Source of the DNA: CAYRXM01 sp964449465 | Lineage (GTDB): Bacteria > Chloroflexota > Anaerolineae > JAFGEY01 | Direction of reading: 5' to 3' | DNA: 64,000 bases | NCBI GenBank assembly: GCA_964449465.1 | Contig: CAYVBK010000025.1 | Location: 11,879-75,878 of the forward strand | Part shown: positions 16,907 through 24,731 of the stretch, piece after piece | How the letters are laid out: every line of letters starts with the position of its first letter | How positions within the stretch are numbered: position 1 is the first letter of the stretch | Notes under the pieces: model-generated | Databases searched by the model: none | Told to the model about the DNA's origin: nothing | What the model saw: only the letters and a program-made list of their open reading frames with translations | Position numbers and translations under genes: made by a program

Positions 16907-17820
16907 ACCTGTTCAAGATAATGTTCAACAAGACAAAACAATCTCACGTTCAAGAACTCCTCTCGGCGTATCTGGATAATCAGCTTGCAGATGGCGAACG
17001 GCAGCGCGTGCTGAGCCATCTCCAAGTATGTCCGGCCTGTCAACAAGAGTTCGAGTCGCTGCGCTGGACGCGCTCGCTGCTGCGCCAGACGCCGATGGTT
17101 GCGTTGCCGCGCTCATTTGTGGTGCGTCAGGCCGATGTAGAGTCCCGACCTGCTCCGGCGCAACGGCGCGCGTTGTGGGCCACGCAATGGGCCACCGCTC
17201 TGGTGGCGTTGCTGTTTGTGGTCGCCCTGTTGGGCGATGTGTTTACCGCCGGTATGTCTCAACCGGCTCACGCGCCCGCCTCAGCGCGGATGGTGGCATC
17301 GGAGCAGACCGACGAACTGCAAGTGACTGTGGTTGTAGTAGAATCTACGATGCCGGCAGAAAAAGTGGTTCAAGCGGAACGGGCCGGCGGTCAGGATGTC
17401 ACTCCGCCCGGTGTGGTTGAGCCGACTGCCGAGCCGGTCACATTGCTGGCGGCGACCACTGTGGAGGCTAATCAGACGGTTGTGGTGGAGATGGAGAAAG
17501 AGGTGCTGCGAGTCGCGCCGTCACCGACGCTGGCGTCACAAGCGACGCTGGCGTCACAAGCGACGCTGACGCTGCAATGTACGGCGACCCCGCCCATGTC
17601 GAAATATGCAGCGACAGATGCGGCCGATCAGATCACACCCACCATCTTACCGCCCGATGCGACTGTTGAGCCGGAAGCGGCGACCGGAATGTCTTACGGC
17701 GAGGCCGACGCGCCTCCGCTGTCTCCTCCGTCTCGTCTGCCCTGGCGGATCGCCCAAGTTGTGTTGGGGTTGACGCTGCTGGGCCTGGTTGCAGTGGTGA
17801 TGTGGCTGCGCCAGAAATGA
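16903..17820 (+). CDS. Zinc-finger anti-sigma factor, membrane-anchored
   Basis: 305 aa. The N-terminal domain has the ZAS motif H39-x3-C43-x2-C46 (HLQVCPAC) preceded by HVQELLSAYLDNQL, which binds and holds ECF sigma factors. One membrane segment (ATALVALLFVVALLGDV) lies at about 90-110. A low-complexity Thr/Val/Glu-rich extracytoplasmic region follows, including two exact 18-base repeats at 17527-17562 coding TLASQA. A second membrane segment ends the protein (VVLGLTLLGLVAVVMWL). Two membrane crossings are unusual for this class and would return the C terminus to the cytoplasm. Signal-dependent release of the adjacent sigma factor is inferred. Confidence 0.85.
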   Translation: MNLFKIMFNKTKQSHVQELLSAYLDNQLADGERQRVLSHLQVCPACQQEFESLRWTRSLLRQTPMVALPRSFVVRQADVESRPAPAQRRALWATQWATALVALLFVVALLGDVFTAGMSQPAHAPASARMVASEQTDELQVTVVVVESTMPAEKVVQAERAGGQDVTPPGVVEPTAEPVTLLAATTVEANQTVVVEMEKEVLRVAPSPTLASQATLASQATLTLQCTATPPMSKYAATDAADQITPTILPPDATVEPEAATGMSYGEADAPPLSPPSRLPWRIAQVVLGLTLLGLVAVVMWLRQK

Positions 17821-17843
17821 AAATGTCTCAAACAGGCCATTTT

Positions 17844-17885
17844 ACAGCCGGACGAGCTCATTGATCCGTCCGGCTGTTTTCTTTG
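17844..17885 (+). terminator. Rho-independent terminator after the anti-sigma gene
   Basis: ACAGCCGGACG and CGTCCGGCTGT form an 11-bp stem (17844-17854 and 17867-17877) with a 12-base loop, followed by a T-rich run TTTTCTTT. Confidence 0.88.
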
Positions 17886-17911
17886 ACTTTTTGCCTAAAA
17901 ATCGCTACAAT
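17883..17911 (+). promoter_or_regulatory. Promoter of the response regulator/methyltransferase pair
   Basis: TTGACT (17883-17888), a 17-base spacer and TACAAT (17906-17911), 51 bases before the GTG start. It begins immediately after the preceding terminator. Confidence 0.75.
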
Positions 17912-17961
17912 GGCTCTGCTGAAAAAAGGACGGCCATTCCGTTCGTCATGGGGAGTCAGTT

Positions 17962-18777
17962 GTGCCGACACGCCGTATTTTAATCCTGGATCGTAACCCC
18001 GGCTTTGCCCATATCCTCGCTCAGGGGCTGCAACGGCTGCCTGGATACCAGGTGTCCTCGGTGCACAGCGGCGCTTTGGCCTGGCAGGCGGTGCACGATG
18101 CCATCGAACGTCAGGAGGCCTTTCATCTGCTGATCCTGGATGTTTCTCTGACCGACATGTCCCCCTCGGACCTGGTGACGCAATTGCGCGACCAGGACCC
18201 GTATCTGCGGGTTGTGTTGGTGCCGCCGTTTGGTCAGGAATTGAGCCGAGACCTGGCTGCTTTGGACATTCAGGGCGTCTTGCCCAAACCCTTTTTTGTT
18301 CATCAACTCAAAGCACAGGTGCGGTCATTTTTTGAACGTCCGGTGGTCACCGCGCCGCCTACCCGCGTTGAGCGGCTGCAAGGCCGTCTCTCGACCATTC
18401 AGCCCTTGCTGCAACACCTGGCCGATGAAACATCGGCTCGCCTGGCCGGGCTGATCTGTCAGGGTGAATGGGTGGCCTTTATCGGCGCCGGTTCTCCAGA
18501 TCAGCAGACGCTCCTGGCCCAGTTGGTGCGGGAGCATCTGGCGGTGTCCAGGCGGCTGGCCGTTTACCTGGATGAACAGAATGGCCGTTTTGATTTGCTG
18601 TCTTGCGTTGGGCAGGAGCACAGCCTGTACGTGCTGCCGCTGGATGATCAGGTTTCATTGATTGTGGCCCCTGGTGGCCGCGTGCCTTTGGGGGTGGCGC
18701 ATTTGCACATCAAACGTGCGGTCGAGGGGCTGACCCCAGTATTAAAGAGTGAACCGCCCGGCAAGGAACGGCTATGA
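17962..18777 (+). CDS. Response-regulator receiver protein with a C-terminal domain of uncertain type
   Basis: 271 aa from a GTG with GGGGAG 6 bases upstream. Residues 4-125 form a CheY-like receiver with phospho-acceptor Asp60 (LLILDVSLTDM) and Lys109 (GVLPKPFF). The usual second acidic residue near Asp10 is Arg, and the switch Ser/Thr position falls in VVLVPPF, so switching may be altered. Residues about 140-260 form an alpha/beta domain (AFIGAGSPDQQTLLAQL, then RRLAVYLDEQNGRFDLLS, VSLIVAPGG) that looks like a Roadblock/LC7-type fold; this is a guess. It overlaps the methyltransferase gene by 4 bases, implying coupled translation. No histidine kinase is encoded nearby. Confidence 0.72.
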   Translation: MPTRRILILDRNPGFAHILAQGLQRLPGYQVSSVHSGALAWQAVHDAIERQEAFHLLILDVSLTDMSPSDLVTQLRDQDPYLRVVLVPPFGQELSRDLAALDIQGVLPKPFFVHQLKAQVRSFFERPVVTAPPTRVERLQGRLSTIQPLLQHLADETSARLAGLICQGEWVAFIGAGSPDQQTLLAQLVREHLAVSRRLAVYLDEQNGRFDLLSCVGQEHSLYVLPLDDQVSLIVAPGGRVPLGVAHLHIKRAVEGLTPVLKSEPPGKERL

Positions 18778-19940
18778 GCATACAGTCTTGTTCCGAGCCG
18801 CGCTATCGGGAGATGCCTTTGTCGGTGCTGGGGCGGTCGGTGGTGGTGGCGACCAAGCCGGGCATTTTCAGTTGGGATGGGCTGGATACGGCCACGGCGC
18901 TGTTGATCGAGGCGATGCAAGTTCAACCGACCGACCGGGTGCTGGACCTGGGCTGCGGATACGGCATTGTGGGGGCGGCGGCGGCGATGGCGTCGCCTCA
19001 GGCTGGAGTAGACCTGGTAGACGAGAATGTGGTGGCCGTCGAGGCGGCGCAGCGCACGCTGGCGCTGAATGGCCTCACCAATGCGCAGGTGCATCTGAGC
19101 GATGGCACAGCGGCGGTGCGGCATATCGAGTTTGATGTGGTGGCGGCTCATCTGCCGCGCGGCAAAGAGGTGGCCCAGCAGTTGATCGTCCAGGCTGCCG
19201 CCGCGCTCAAGATGGGCGGGCGGCTGTATCTGGCCGGACACAACCGCAGCGGCATCAAGCCATTCCTCGAATTTGCAGACCAGGTGGTAGGTCCGGGCCA
19301 GGTGTTGGCCTACAAAAAAGGCTGTCGCGTGGCCGTTTATGTCAAGCAAAAGGCGGCCAGCACGCCCGACGCGGAAGAATTGTGGCGCGAGGTCGAGGTG
19401 AATCTGAGTGGGCAGACCTGGCGGTGTGCGGCGCGGCCGGGCGTCTTTGCGCGAGATGGGTTGGATGATGGTACGCGTGCCTTGATCGGGGCGATGGACA
19501 TCCGCAGCGGCGAAACGGTGCTGGACCTGGGTTGCGGCTGTGGCATTGTCGGCGCGGTGGCTGCCCAAAAAGCGGCTGCTGTCTATCTGGTAGACAGCAG
19601 CCTGATCGCTGTCGAAGCATCACAGCGCACCCTGGCTCTCAACGGCATTGTGCATGCGCAGGCTGTCCTCAGCGACGGCGCAGCCGCGGTGCGAGACACC
19701 GTATTTGATGTGGTGGTCACCAACCCGCCCTTTCACCAGGAGCGGGAAACCGATTACAGCGTGGCGCATCAGTTCATCCGCGATGCCGCCGAGGTGTTGT
19801 CGCCGCGCGGCCGGTTATATGTGGTGGCGAATCGGTTTATCCGCTATCAGCCGCAGATGCAGGCCTGCTTTGGGCAGGTTGGCACTGTGTATGAGGATGG
19901 CCGCTTTTACGTCATTTTGGCGCAGCGGCCCAAAAAGTAG
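18774..19940 (+). CDS. Tandem class I SAM methyltransferase (RsmC/RlmG-like layout)
   Basis: 388 aa made of two homologous halves. Each has a Rossmann motif I (VLDLGCGYGIVGA near 60 and VLDLGCGCGIVGA near 245) and the same following pattern VEAAQRTLALNGL / VEASQRTLALNGI. Only the second half keeps the catalytic NPPF motif (VVTNPPFHQE, around residue 317); the first has AAHLPRG there and is probably inactive. This inactive-plus-active duplication is the layout of RsmC and RlmG, guanine-N2 methyltransferases of rRNA. Cytosolic rRNA modification is therefore the best inference, though a different N-methyl target is possible. It is coupled to the receiver-domain gene. Confidence 0.8.
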   Translation: MSIQSCSEPRYREMPLSVLGRSVVVATKPGIFSWDGLDTATALLIEAMQVQPTDRVLDLGCGYGIVGAAAAMASPQAGVDLVDENVVAVEAAQRTLALNGLTNAQVHLSDGTAAVRHIEFDVVAAHLPRGKEVAQQLIVQAAAALKMGGRLYLAGHNRSGIKPFLEFADQVVGPGQVLAYKKGCRVAVYVKQKAASTPDAEELWREVEVNLSGQTWRCAARPGVFARDGLDDGTRALIGAMDIRSGETVLDLGCGCGIVGAVAAQKAAAVYLVDSSLIAVEASQRTLALNGIVHAQAVLSDGAAAVRDTVFDVVVTNPPFHQERETDYSVAHQFIRDAAEVLSPRGRLYVVANRFIRYQPQMQACFGQVGTVYEDGRFYVILAQRPKK

Positions 19941-19986
19941 GCCATTCTCCCCGCACACTCGTCAAGAGAGGCGGGAAGAGGGCCAG

Positions 19987-21174
19987 CTAAAAGAATTCGT
20001 GCATATAGGGCAGGGTTGGCGGGAACATGGCTCGCATCACGGCGCAGGTTTGCGGCGGCGGACTGCCCCAGCCGCGAAAGATAAAATCTTCGGGGTCGTT
20101 AAGACCATAGACCAGGGCGGTCAGTCCCTGAATCTCCAGGTCGCAGTCGGCCACATCTCCTCGCCTGACCTCCAGTATGCCGTCATTTCCACTAAATTCC
20201 CATACCCCTTCATTCCACGGACATATCGGGTCGTTGATGCGGGCGGTAAAGCGGCCAGTCCCCGCCTGGATGCCTTGGATTCCGGCCACATGGACAATGC
20301 GCGACATGGGAGCGTGAAAGATCGGCCCGGAAGTGATTTTCAGGTCGGGCAGCCAGGTTTCGGGCCGCTCGGCTGGCGGCAGCCAGATTTCAACCTCTTG
20401 AGCCTGGTCAATGTGCTGGGCGATCCATTGCAACAGCAGGTATCTGGCCTGGCTGTGATCATAGTAAAATCGGTTGGCGCGCAAGGTAAATTGGGTGATT
20501 TCGTCGCCCTTGAGTTCATACACGAGCAGCCCGGCGATGCTGCCGTTCACGCGAGCCAGGGCCAGCCAGGAACTATTGCGTTTTTGCACCTGCGCCTTGT
20601 TGGCATAATCAAAGACCGACATGCCGTGTGTGCGCTGTTGCATCCGGTAGACATAGTCGCGGTAAGCGTCCAGGCCGTCGCCGATCAACATCCACTCGAT
20701 CTCGCCGCCCAGATTCTTTTTCACCAACGGCTGCAAGTTGGCCGGCGAAAATTTGACCTGGCGCGGCTGCGGCCAGGTGACATAGCCCAATCGTTCGTAA
20801 AATGACTCGCGAAAAGGGTAAAGGCAAGAGACAGGACGATTTTCTTCATGGATGGCTTGCAGCAGCCGGATCAAAGCCTGGCGGGTGCAGCCCTGTCGCC
20901 GTGCGGCCGGATGAGCGGCCACGCCCCACACGCCGCCCATCGGCATCACCTTGCCGCGCACCTGCTGGGTCATTTGTACAAAAGCGGTGCAGGAAACCGC
21001 CTGCCCATCCTGAAATGCGGCAAAATAGACCGACCCTTCGCGTTGTTTGAACATTTCCAGCCGTTCGGCTTTGTCGGGCAGCGGCGGGGAAGCGTTAAAG
21101 GCATACGAGGTCAGCAGGTACATGATCTCGGCCATCTCGTCGCCATAGACCTGACGGACGGTGATATTGGACAT
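19987..21174 (-). CDS. Eis-like GNAT acetyltransferase with SCP2-type C-terminal domain
   Basis: 395 aa, close to the about 400 residues of Eis-family proteins. The first GNAT domain contains GGVWGVAAHPAARRQGCTRQAL, the acetyl-CoA-binding R/Q-x-x-G-x-G/A region, then SCLYPFRESFYERLGYVTWPQP, a block typical of Eis relatives. A second GNAT-like domain (about 200-285) follows. The SCP2-like region (about 300-395) ends TLPYMHEFF, agreeing with the aromatic C-terminal carboxylate used as the general base in Eis. Eis enzymes acetylate amines on aminoglycosides or proteins; the substrate here is unknown. AGGAG lies 7 bases before the ATG and a strong promoter lies at 21217-21245. Confidence 0.85.
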   Translation of the reverse strand: MSNITVRQVYGDEMAEIMYLLTSYAFNASPPLPDKAERLEMFKQREGSVYFAAFQDGQAVSCTAFVQMTQQVRGKVMPMGGVWGVAAHPAARRQGCTRQALIRLLQAIHEENRPVSCLYPFRESFYERLGYVTWPQPRQVKFSPANLQPLVKKNLGGEIEWMLIGDGLDAYRDYVYRMQQRTHGMSVFDYANKAQVQKRNSSWLALARVNGSIAGLLVYELKGDEITQFTLRANRFYYDHSQARYLLLQWIAQHIDQAQEVEIWLPPAERPETWLPDLKITSGPIFHAPMSRIVHVAGIQGIQAGTGRFTARINDPICPWNEGVWEFSGNDGILEVRRGDVADCDLEIQGLTALVYGLNDPEDFIFRGWGSPPPQTCAVMRAMFPPTLPYMHEFF

Positions 21175-21216
21175 TTTTTTCTCCTTTTTGTGAAATCGCC
21201 CAAGAACAGGTGTTCG

Positions 21217-21245
21217 ATTCTAGTCCTGTCAGGGGTTTTTGTCAA
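21217..21245 (-). promoter_or_regulatory. Promoter of the Eis-like gene
   Basis: On the minus strand TTGACA (21240-21245), a 17-base spacer and TAGAAT (21217-21222), 42 bases before the ATG. Confidence 0.8.
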
Positions 21246-21261
21246 AACGTCGAGAAGCATG

Positions 21262-21368
21262 CTGAAAAACCTTCCCATCACCAAGACACAAAGAGCGCAA
21301 AGCATTTTTAGCGACTCAAAAATATCGTAAACCTTGGTGTTCTTTGTGGTAAAAATAGACTTTTTCAG
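21262..21368 (-). repeat. Dispersed intergenic repeat, copy 3
   Basis: Non-coding element bounded by CTGAAAAAC and TTTTTCAG, with internal inverted blocks CACCAAGACACAAAG and CTTGGTGTTCTTTGTGG. The reverse complement matches copy 5 (34369-34484), including AAAAAGTCTATTTTTACCAC. Confidence 0.7.
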
Positions 21369-21476
21369 CAGCCTCCGAGGAGGTCATTCGTTGTAGCAAA
21401 GGCGGTTTGTCACTCTGAAGAGGGGTGAGGGATGCCCACGTCTCTGTCTGGGATGGCAAGTCGCCGGCCTGGCTTT

Positions 21477-23078
21477 TTACCGGCCGGAGACCTGGATGGT
21501 AACCCGGTTGCACTCGACCTGATTGTTTGCCAGCACTACCTTGAGGGTAAAGGTTTGGGTTTGGGCCGGGCAGACCTCTTGCGAATCGTGGCCGGCCCGC
21601 CCTGTCCGATCCAGGTACACTGCCTTGATGCCGTCCACATCCCAACGCAAAAAAGTGCAGCCGCCCGCGTTCAGGCTGTACTGGTCGGCTCTAAAGTGGG
21701 CGGCTATTGTGTGCAATACCTCGCAACTAGAGTTGAGCCCGGTGCGCGTAAACTCGGCGGCTATCCAGGCAGAGCGGCTATCTGGCGCGGCGATGTTCAG
21801 CCACTCGCCGGTCGAGCTGTAGACGGCCAGGCAGTCGCACTCGTACACCTCGCCGATCTGGTTGTAGGTTGTGCCGGGGCCGCTGCGCAGATTGAGCGGG
21901 CCTTTGATCACCAGAGCAGACCAGATCGGCGCGGGGAGCGGTGTTGGCGTAGGGGTGCGTGTGCGGGTGGGCGTTGCCATGCGGGTGGATGTGGGCGATG
22001 GGATGTAGGTTGATGTGGGCGGCGGCGGCGTGCGGGTGGATGTATAGGTGCGGGTTGGCGCGGGCGTGTTTGCCAGTACTGTCACCACAGTCGGCGTGTG
22101 GGATAGCGTGGGCGATGGCATCCGCGTGGGCATAGGGCGCGGCCGGGGTGGGTGGGTGACGATCATGACGGCGATCACCATAAATGCGATGGTCAGCCCG
22201 GCGGCCATCCACCACGGCCCCAGCGACGCCACCGAGAACCGCGTCGGGGCTGCCGGAGTAGCCGTCAAAGCGGCGCGCATCTCGGCGGTATTGGCAAAGC
22301 GGTTGGCAATGTCCATCTCGGTGGCCCGGCGAACAACCTGCTCCCATTGGTCGCCGATGCGGGGATTGTGAGCGCGAACGGATAGCGGCGCCGGGTGGGC
22401 CAGCCGGCTGTTGACCTGAGGCGGCGTCTGGCCGGTCAGGGCATAATAGAGCATGGCTCCCAGGCTGTACAAATCGCTGCGCCGGTCGGTATAGCCCTGA
22501 CCGCTGCCGGCCTGTTCGGGCGGGGCATATTCGGGCGTGCCCATGTTCTTGATCACCGGTTGGGTCGGCGGCGATTGGGGATTCCACACCTTGACCAGGC
22601 CAAAATCAATCAGGACGGCCTGTCCGTTTGGGCGAATGAGGATGTTGGACGGTTTGATGTCGCGGTGCAGGATGTTGTTTTGATGGCACAACTCCAGGGC
22701 ATTCAAAATTTGTTCGGCAATCTGGCGCGCCTCGGTTTGAGCGAGCGGGCCAGATTGTTGAACGCGCTGCTCCAGGCTGACGCCCTCGACAAAATCCATC
22801 ACCAGGTAGGCGTTGCCCTGTTCTTCAAAGAAATTGGTCACGCGCACCAGGTTGGGGTGCTGTAGCCGGGCCAGGATGCTGGCTTCGAGTTGGAATTGCT
22901 GTCGCCGCTGGGCCAGAGTGATGGGATTGACGCCGGACGGGGCGATCATTTCCTTGATCGCTACTGAAATCTGGAGCGTCTGGTCATAGCCGCGATACAC
23001 GATGCCCATGCCGCCCTGGTTGATCATTTTGCCAATGTGATAGCGTCGTTGCAATACGGTTCCGGGTGACAGAGTCAC
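21477..23078 (-). CDS. Ser/Thr kinase 1 (Hanks type) with SH3 and Ig-like ectodomain
   Basis: 533 aa from the GTG at 23078; a longer open frame upstream overlaps the preceding lipoprotein gene and lacks kinase-like sequence. Kinase domain about 13-270: glycine loop NQGGMGIVY, VAIKEM lysine, HRDIKPSNIL catalytic loop, DFGLVK, and GTPEYAPPEQ in the activation segment. A membrane helix (WWMAAGLTIAFMVIAVMIV) at about 290-310 places the C terminus outside. A Thr/Pro stalk, an SH3-like domain (GPLNLRSGPGTTYNQIGE, about 388-448) and an Ig/CARDB-like domain (about 455-533) follow. The last two are shared with kinase 6. It is the last gene of the minus-strand array and overlaps the lipoprotein stop region. 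The probable role is envelope sensing and phosphorylation of cytosolic or FHA partners. Confidence 0.88.
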   Translation of the reverse strand: MTLSPGTVLQRRYHIGKMINQGGMGIVYRGYDQTLQISVAIKEMIAPSGVNPITLAQRRQQFQLEASILARLQHPNLVRVTNFFEEQGNAYLVMDFVEGVSLEQRVQQSGPLAQTEARQIAEQILNALELCHQNNILHRDIKPSNILIRPNGQAVLIDFGLVKVWNPQSPPTQPVIKNMGTPEYAPPEQAGSGQGYTDRRSDLYSLGAMLYYALTGQTPPQVNSRLAHPAPLSVRAHNPRIGDQWEQVVRRATEMDIANRFANTAEMRAALTATPAAPTRFSVASLGPWWMAAGLTIAFMVIAVMIVTHPPRPRPMPTRMPSPTLSHTPTVVTVLANTPAPTRTYTSTRTPPPPTSTYIPSPTSTRMATPTRTRTPTPTPLPAPIWSALVIKGPLNLRSGPGTTYNQIGEVYECDCLAVYSSTGEWLNIAAPDSRSAWIAAEFTRTGLNSSCEVLHTIAAHFRADQYSLNAGGCTFLRWDVDGIKAVYLDRTGRAGHDSQEVCPAQTQTFTLKVVLANNQVECNRVTIQVSGR

Positions 23079-23080
23079 GC

Positions 23081-24673
23081 CTATTTTCCCCCTGTGTCGC
23101 TGTTCAACAAAACCACTCCACGTCCATCCAAAACCTGCACGCTCCAACTGCCCATCGGGTTGGCTGCATAATCTGCCGAAAAGGGCTGCCCCGGCGCCAT
23201 CGCTGCCGGCCAATCGGCCACCGGTTGTCCGTCGAGCAGCAAAACCACCTGCCCGCTGATGGGACGGATGGTCAGCGCGCTCACCCGCACTGTGCCATTT
23301 CTGCGGGTCAACCAGAGGGCGACCTGGGCGTTGGCTGCACTCAGTCCGCCCAACCCATTGATGCTGTACCATGTTTCTTGCCAGCCCACCGCACCGCCCG
23401 GCGCCAGCGAGGCATTGTCCCAAAAGGTGGGCGTCAGCCCGCCCCACAGCTCGACATAGCCGCTGTTGTCATCGGTCCACAGGTCTGAGCCGAGTGTGCC
23501 GGGGCCGAAAATTTTGGCCCCATGCGCTGTTTCAGAGGGAAACACGCGCACCACCCCCATGCCCGATGTGGGGTCGGTGGCGCCCATAAAAGAAATGCCG
23601 GGCGCAAACAGGCCCAACCAGCCGTTCCAATTGCCATAGCGGCTCAGGTCGCGCCCGCCATAGATGGGCCAACTGATTTCGGTGGCCGCGCCGGGCAGTC
23701 CGCCATCGCCGGTCGAATGGATCGTGGCCGTATCGGTGGGCAGCCAAAAGCGCAGATCGGGGTTGGGGCGATTGCGCGGCGACAGGGCAAACATGCCGTT
23801 CATCCAAAACTGGAATGTCTGTTCCCGGTCGGTGGGGTTAGAGATGCGCGGGCGGATGGTCAATGCCGACCGTCCCCTGGTCAATGCCACCGTCACCTGG
23901 ACGGCCAGGCCGGTGCGGTCGTCGGTGTTGCTCCAGGTGATTCCGATCTCGCCCGATCCGCGTTCGATGGTATAGCTCCAGGTGCGCCATTCGATCAGGC
24001 CATGCTCCTCGACCGGAAAAGTCCATTCCATGCCGCCGGTGGCCAGCCACCAGCCGCGTGCTCCCCACTGTGTGGGCTTGATCACCGGATTGACGTAAAA
24101 CATTTCCTGGCCGCTGGGTTTGTCGAGCCAGCGATAGAGCCGCCCGCCCAATTCGGGCAAAAAGGTGAGGCGGACGTATTCGTTTTCCAGGATCACCGTC
24201 TTGAACACGCGGGGCGCTGGTGGCGCAACACGGCTGTGATCCAGGCGCGGGTAGGGGTATACCGGGTCATCGGGCGATGTTCCTACCAGAGCATTTTCCC
24301 AGCCATAGCAGCTCAGGATGATTGTCCCTTCGCTGACCGAGATCAGCGGCAGCGGGGTGGGCGGCACAGACGCGGTGGCCGTCTCTGGAGGCGGTGTCAC
24401 CGTCAGCGGGACCACCTGCGTGGATGTCGGCGCCGGTGTGGGGGTGGCGCTGGGTGTGGGCGTGTCGGGCCAGGTGGTGGGCGTGGGCGGCTCGGCGGTG
24501 AGAGTGGGGGGGAGGATGGGGGAAGGTGTTGCCGTAGACCAGGTTGAAGCAGTCTGCGATGGCAAAAGCGGTGGCATAGTCGGAGCGGCGGGCCGGCAAC
24601 CTGCCAGACTAACCAGACTGGCTATGCCAAGACATAGCCCGATGATCACGGTGAATTGACTTGTTTTGTTCAC
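23081..24673 (-). CDS. DUF5107-type lipoprotein
   Basis: 530 aa from a GTG at 24673 with GGGAG 8 bases upstream; the open frame extends 39 codons further but overlaps kinase 2. The N terminus is a lipoprotein signal ending in lipobox LAGC (Cys26). A Thr/Pro-rich linker (about 30-105) precedes a beta-rich domain that starts near FKTVILENEYVRLTFLPELGGRLY. This ENEYxxxTxxPExGGR pattern marks DUF5107, a domain related to aldose-epimerase-like galactose-mutarotase folds. Carbohydrate binding or processing on the outer face of the membrane is inferred. It is the only non-kinase gene between kinases 1 and 2 and its stop lies just before the kinase 1 start, so it may supply a ligand-binding partner. 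Confidence 0.78.
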   Translation of the reverse strand: MNKTSQFTVIIGLCLGIASLVSLAGCRPAAPTMPPLLPSQTASTWSTATPSPILPPTLTAEPPTPTTWPDTPTPSATPTPAPTSTQVVPLTVTPPPETATASVPPTPLPLISVSEGTIILSCYGWENALVGTSPDDPVYPYPRLDHSRVAPPAPRVFKTVILENEYVRLTFLPELGGRLYRWLDKPSGQEMFYVNPVIKPTQWGARGWWLATGGMEWTFPVEEHGLIEWRTWSYTIERGSGEIGITWSNTDDRTGLAVQVTVALTRGRSALTIRPRISNPTDREQTFQFWMNGMFALSPRNRPNPDLRFWLPTDTATIHSTGDGGLPGAATEISWPIYGGRDLSRYGNWNGWLGLFAPGISFMGATDPTSGMGVVRVFPSETAHGAKIFGPGTLGSDLWTDDNSGYVELWGGLTPTFWDNASLAPGGAVGWQETWYSINGLGGLSAANAQVALWLTRRNGTVRVSALTIRPISGQVVLLLDGQPVADWPAAMAPGQPFSADYAANPMGSWSVQVLDGRGVVLLNSDTGGK

Positions 24674-24731
24674 AGATAGTCTCCCTGATGGTCGAAAATT
24701 TGAAATTTTACTGTTTCGGCAAGTTAGCGTA

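Larger units (their letters stand above)
21175..21476. other. Intergenic region between the acetyltransferase and the kinase array
   Basis: A 302-base gap. It contains the acetyltransferase promoter (21217-21245), dispersed-repeat copy 3 (21262-21368) and a partial CCTCCGAGG motif (21372-21380). No clear terminator for the minus-strand kinase array was seen. Confidence 0.6.

Noticed and set aside
19648..20805. 385-codon plus-strand frame
   Set aside because: It starts inside the methyltransferase in another frame and continues opposite the Eis-like gene; no coherent domain.
23079..23447. N-terminal extension of kinase 1 upstream of 23078
   Set aside because: It overlaps the DUF5107 gene in another frame and is Arg/Gly-rich without family similarity; the GTG at 23078 starts the conserved kinase.
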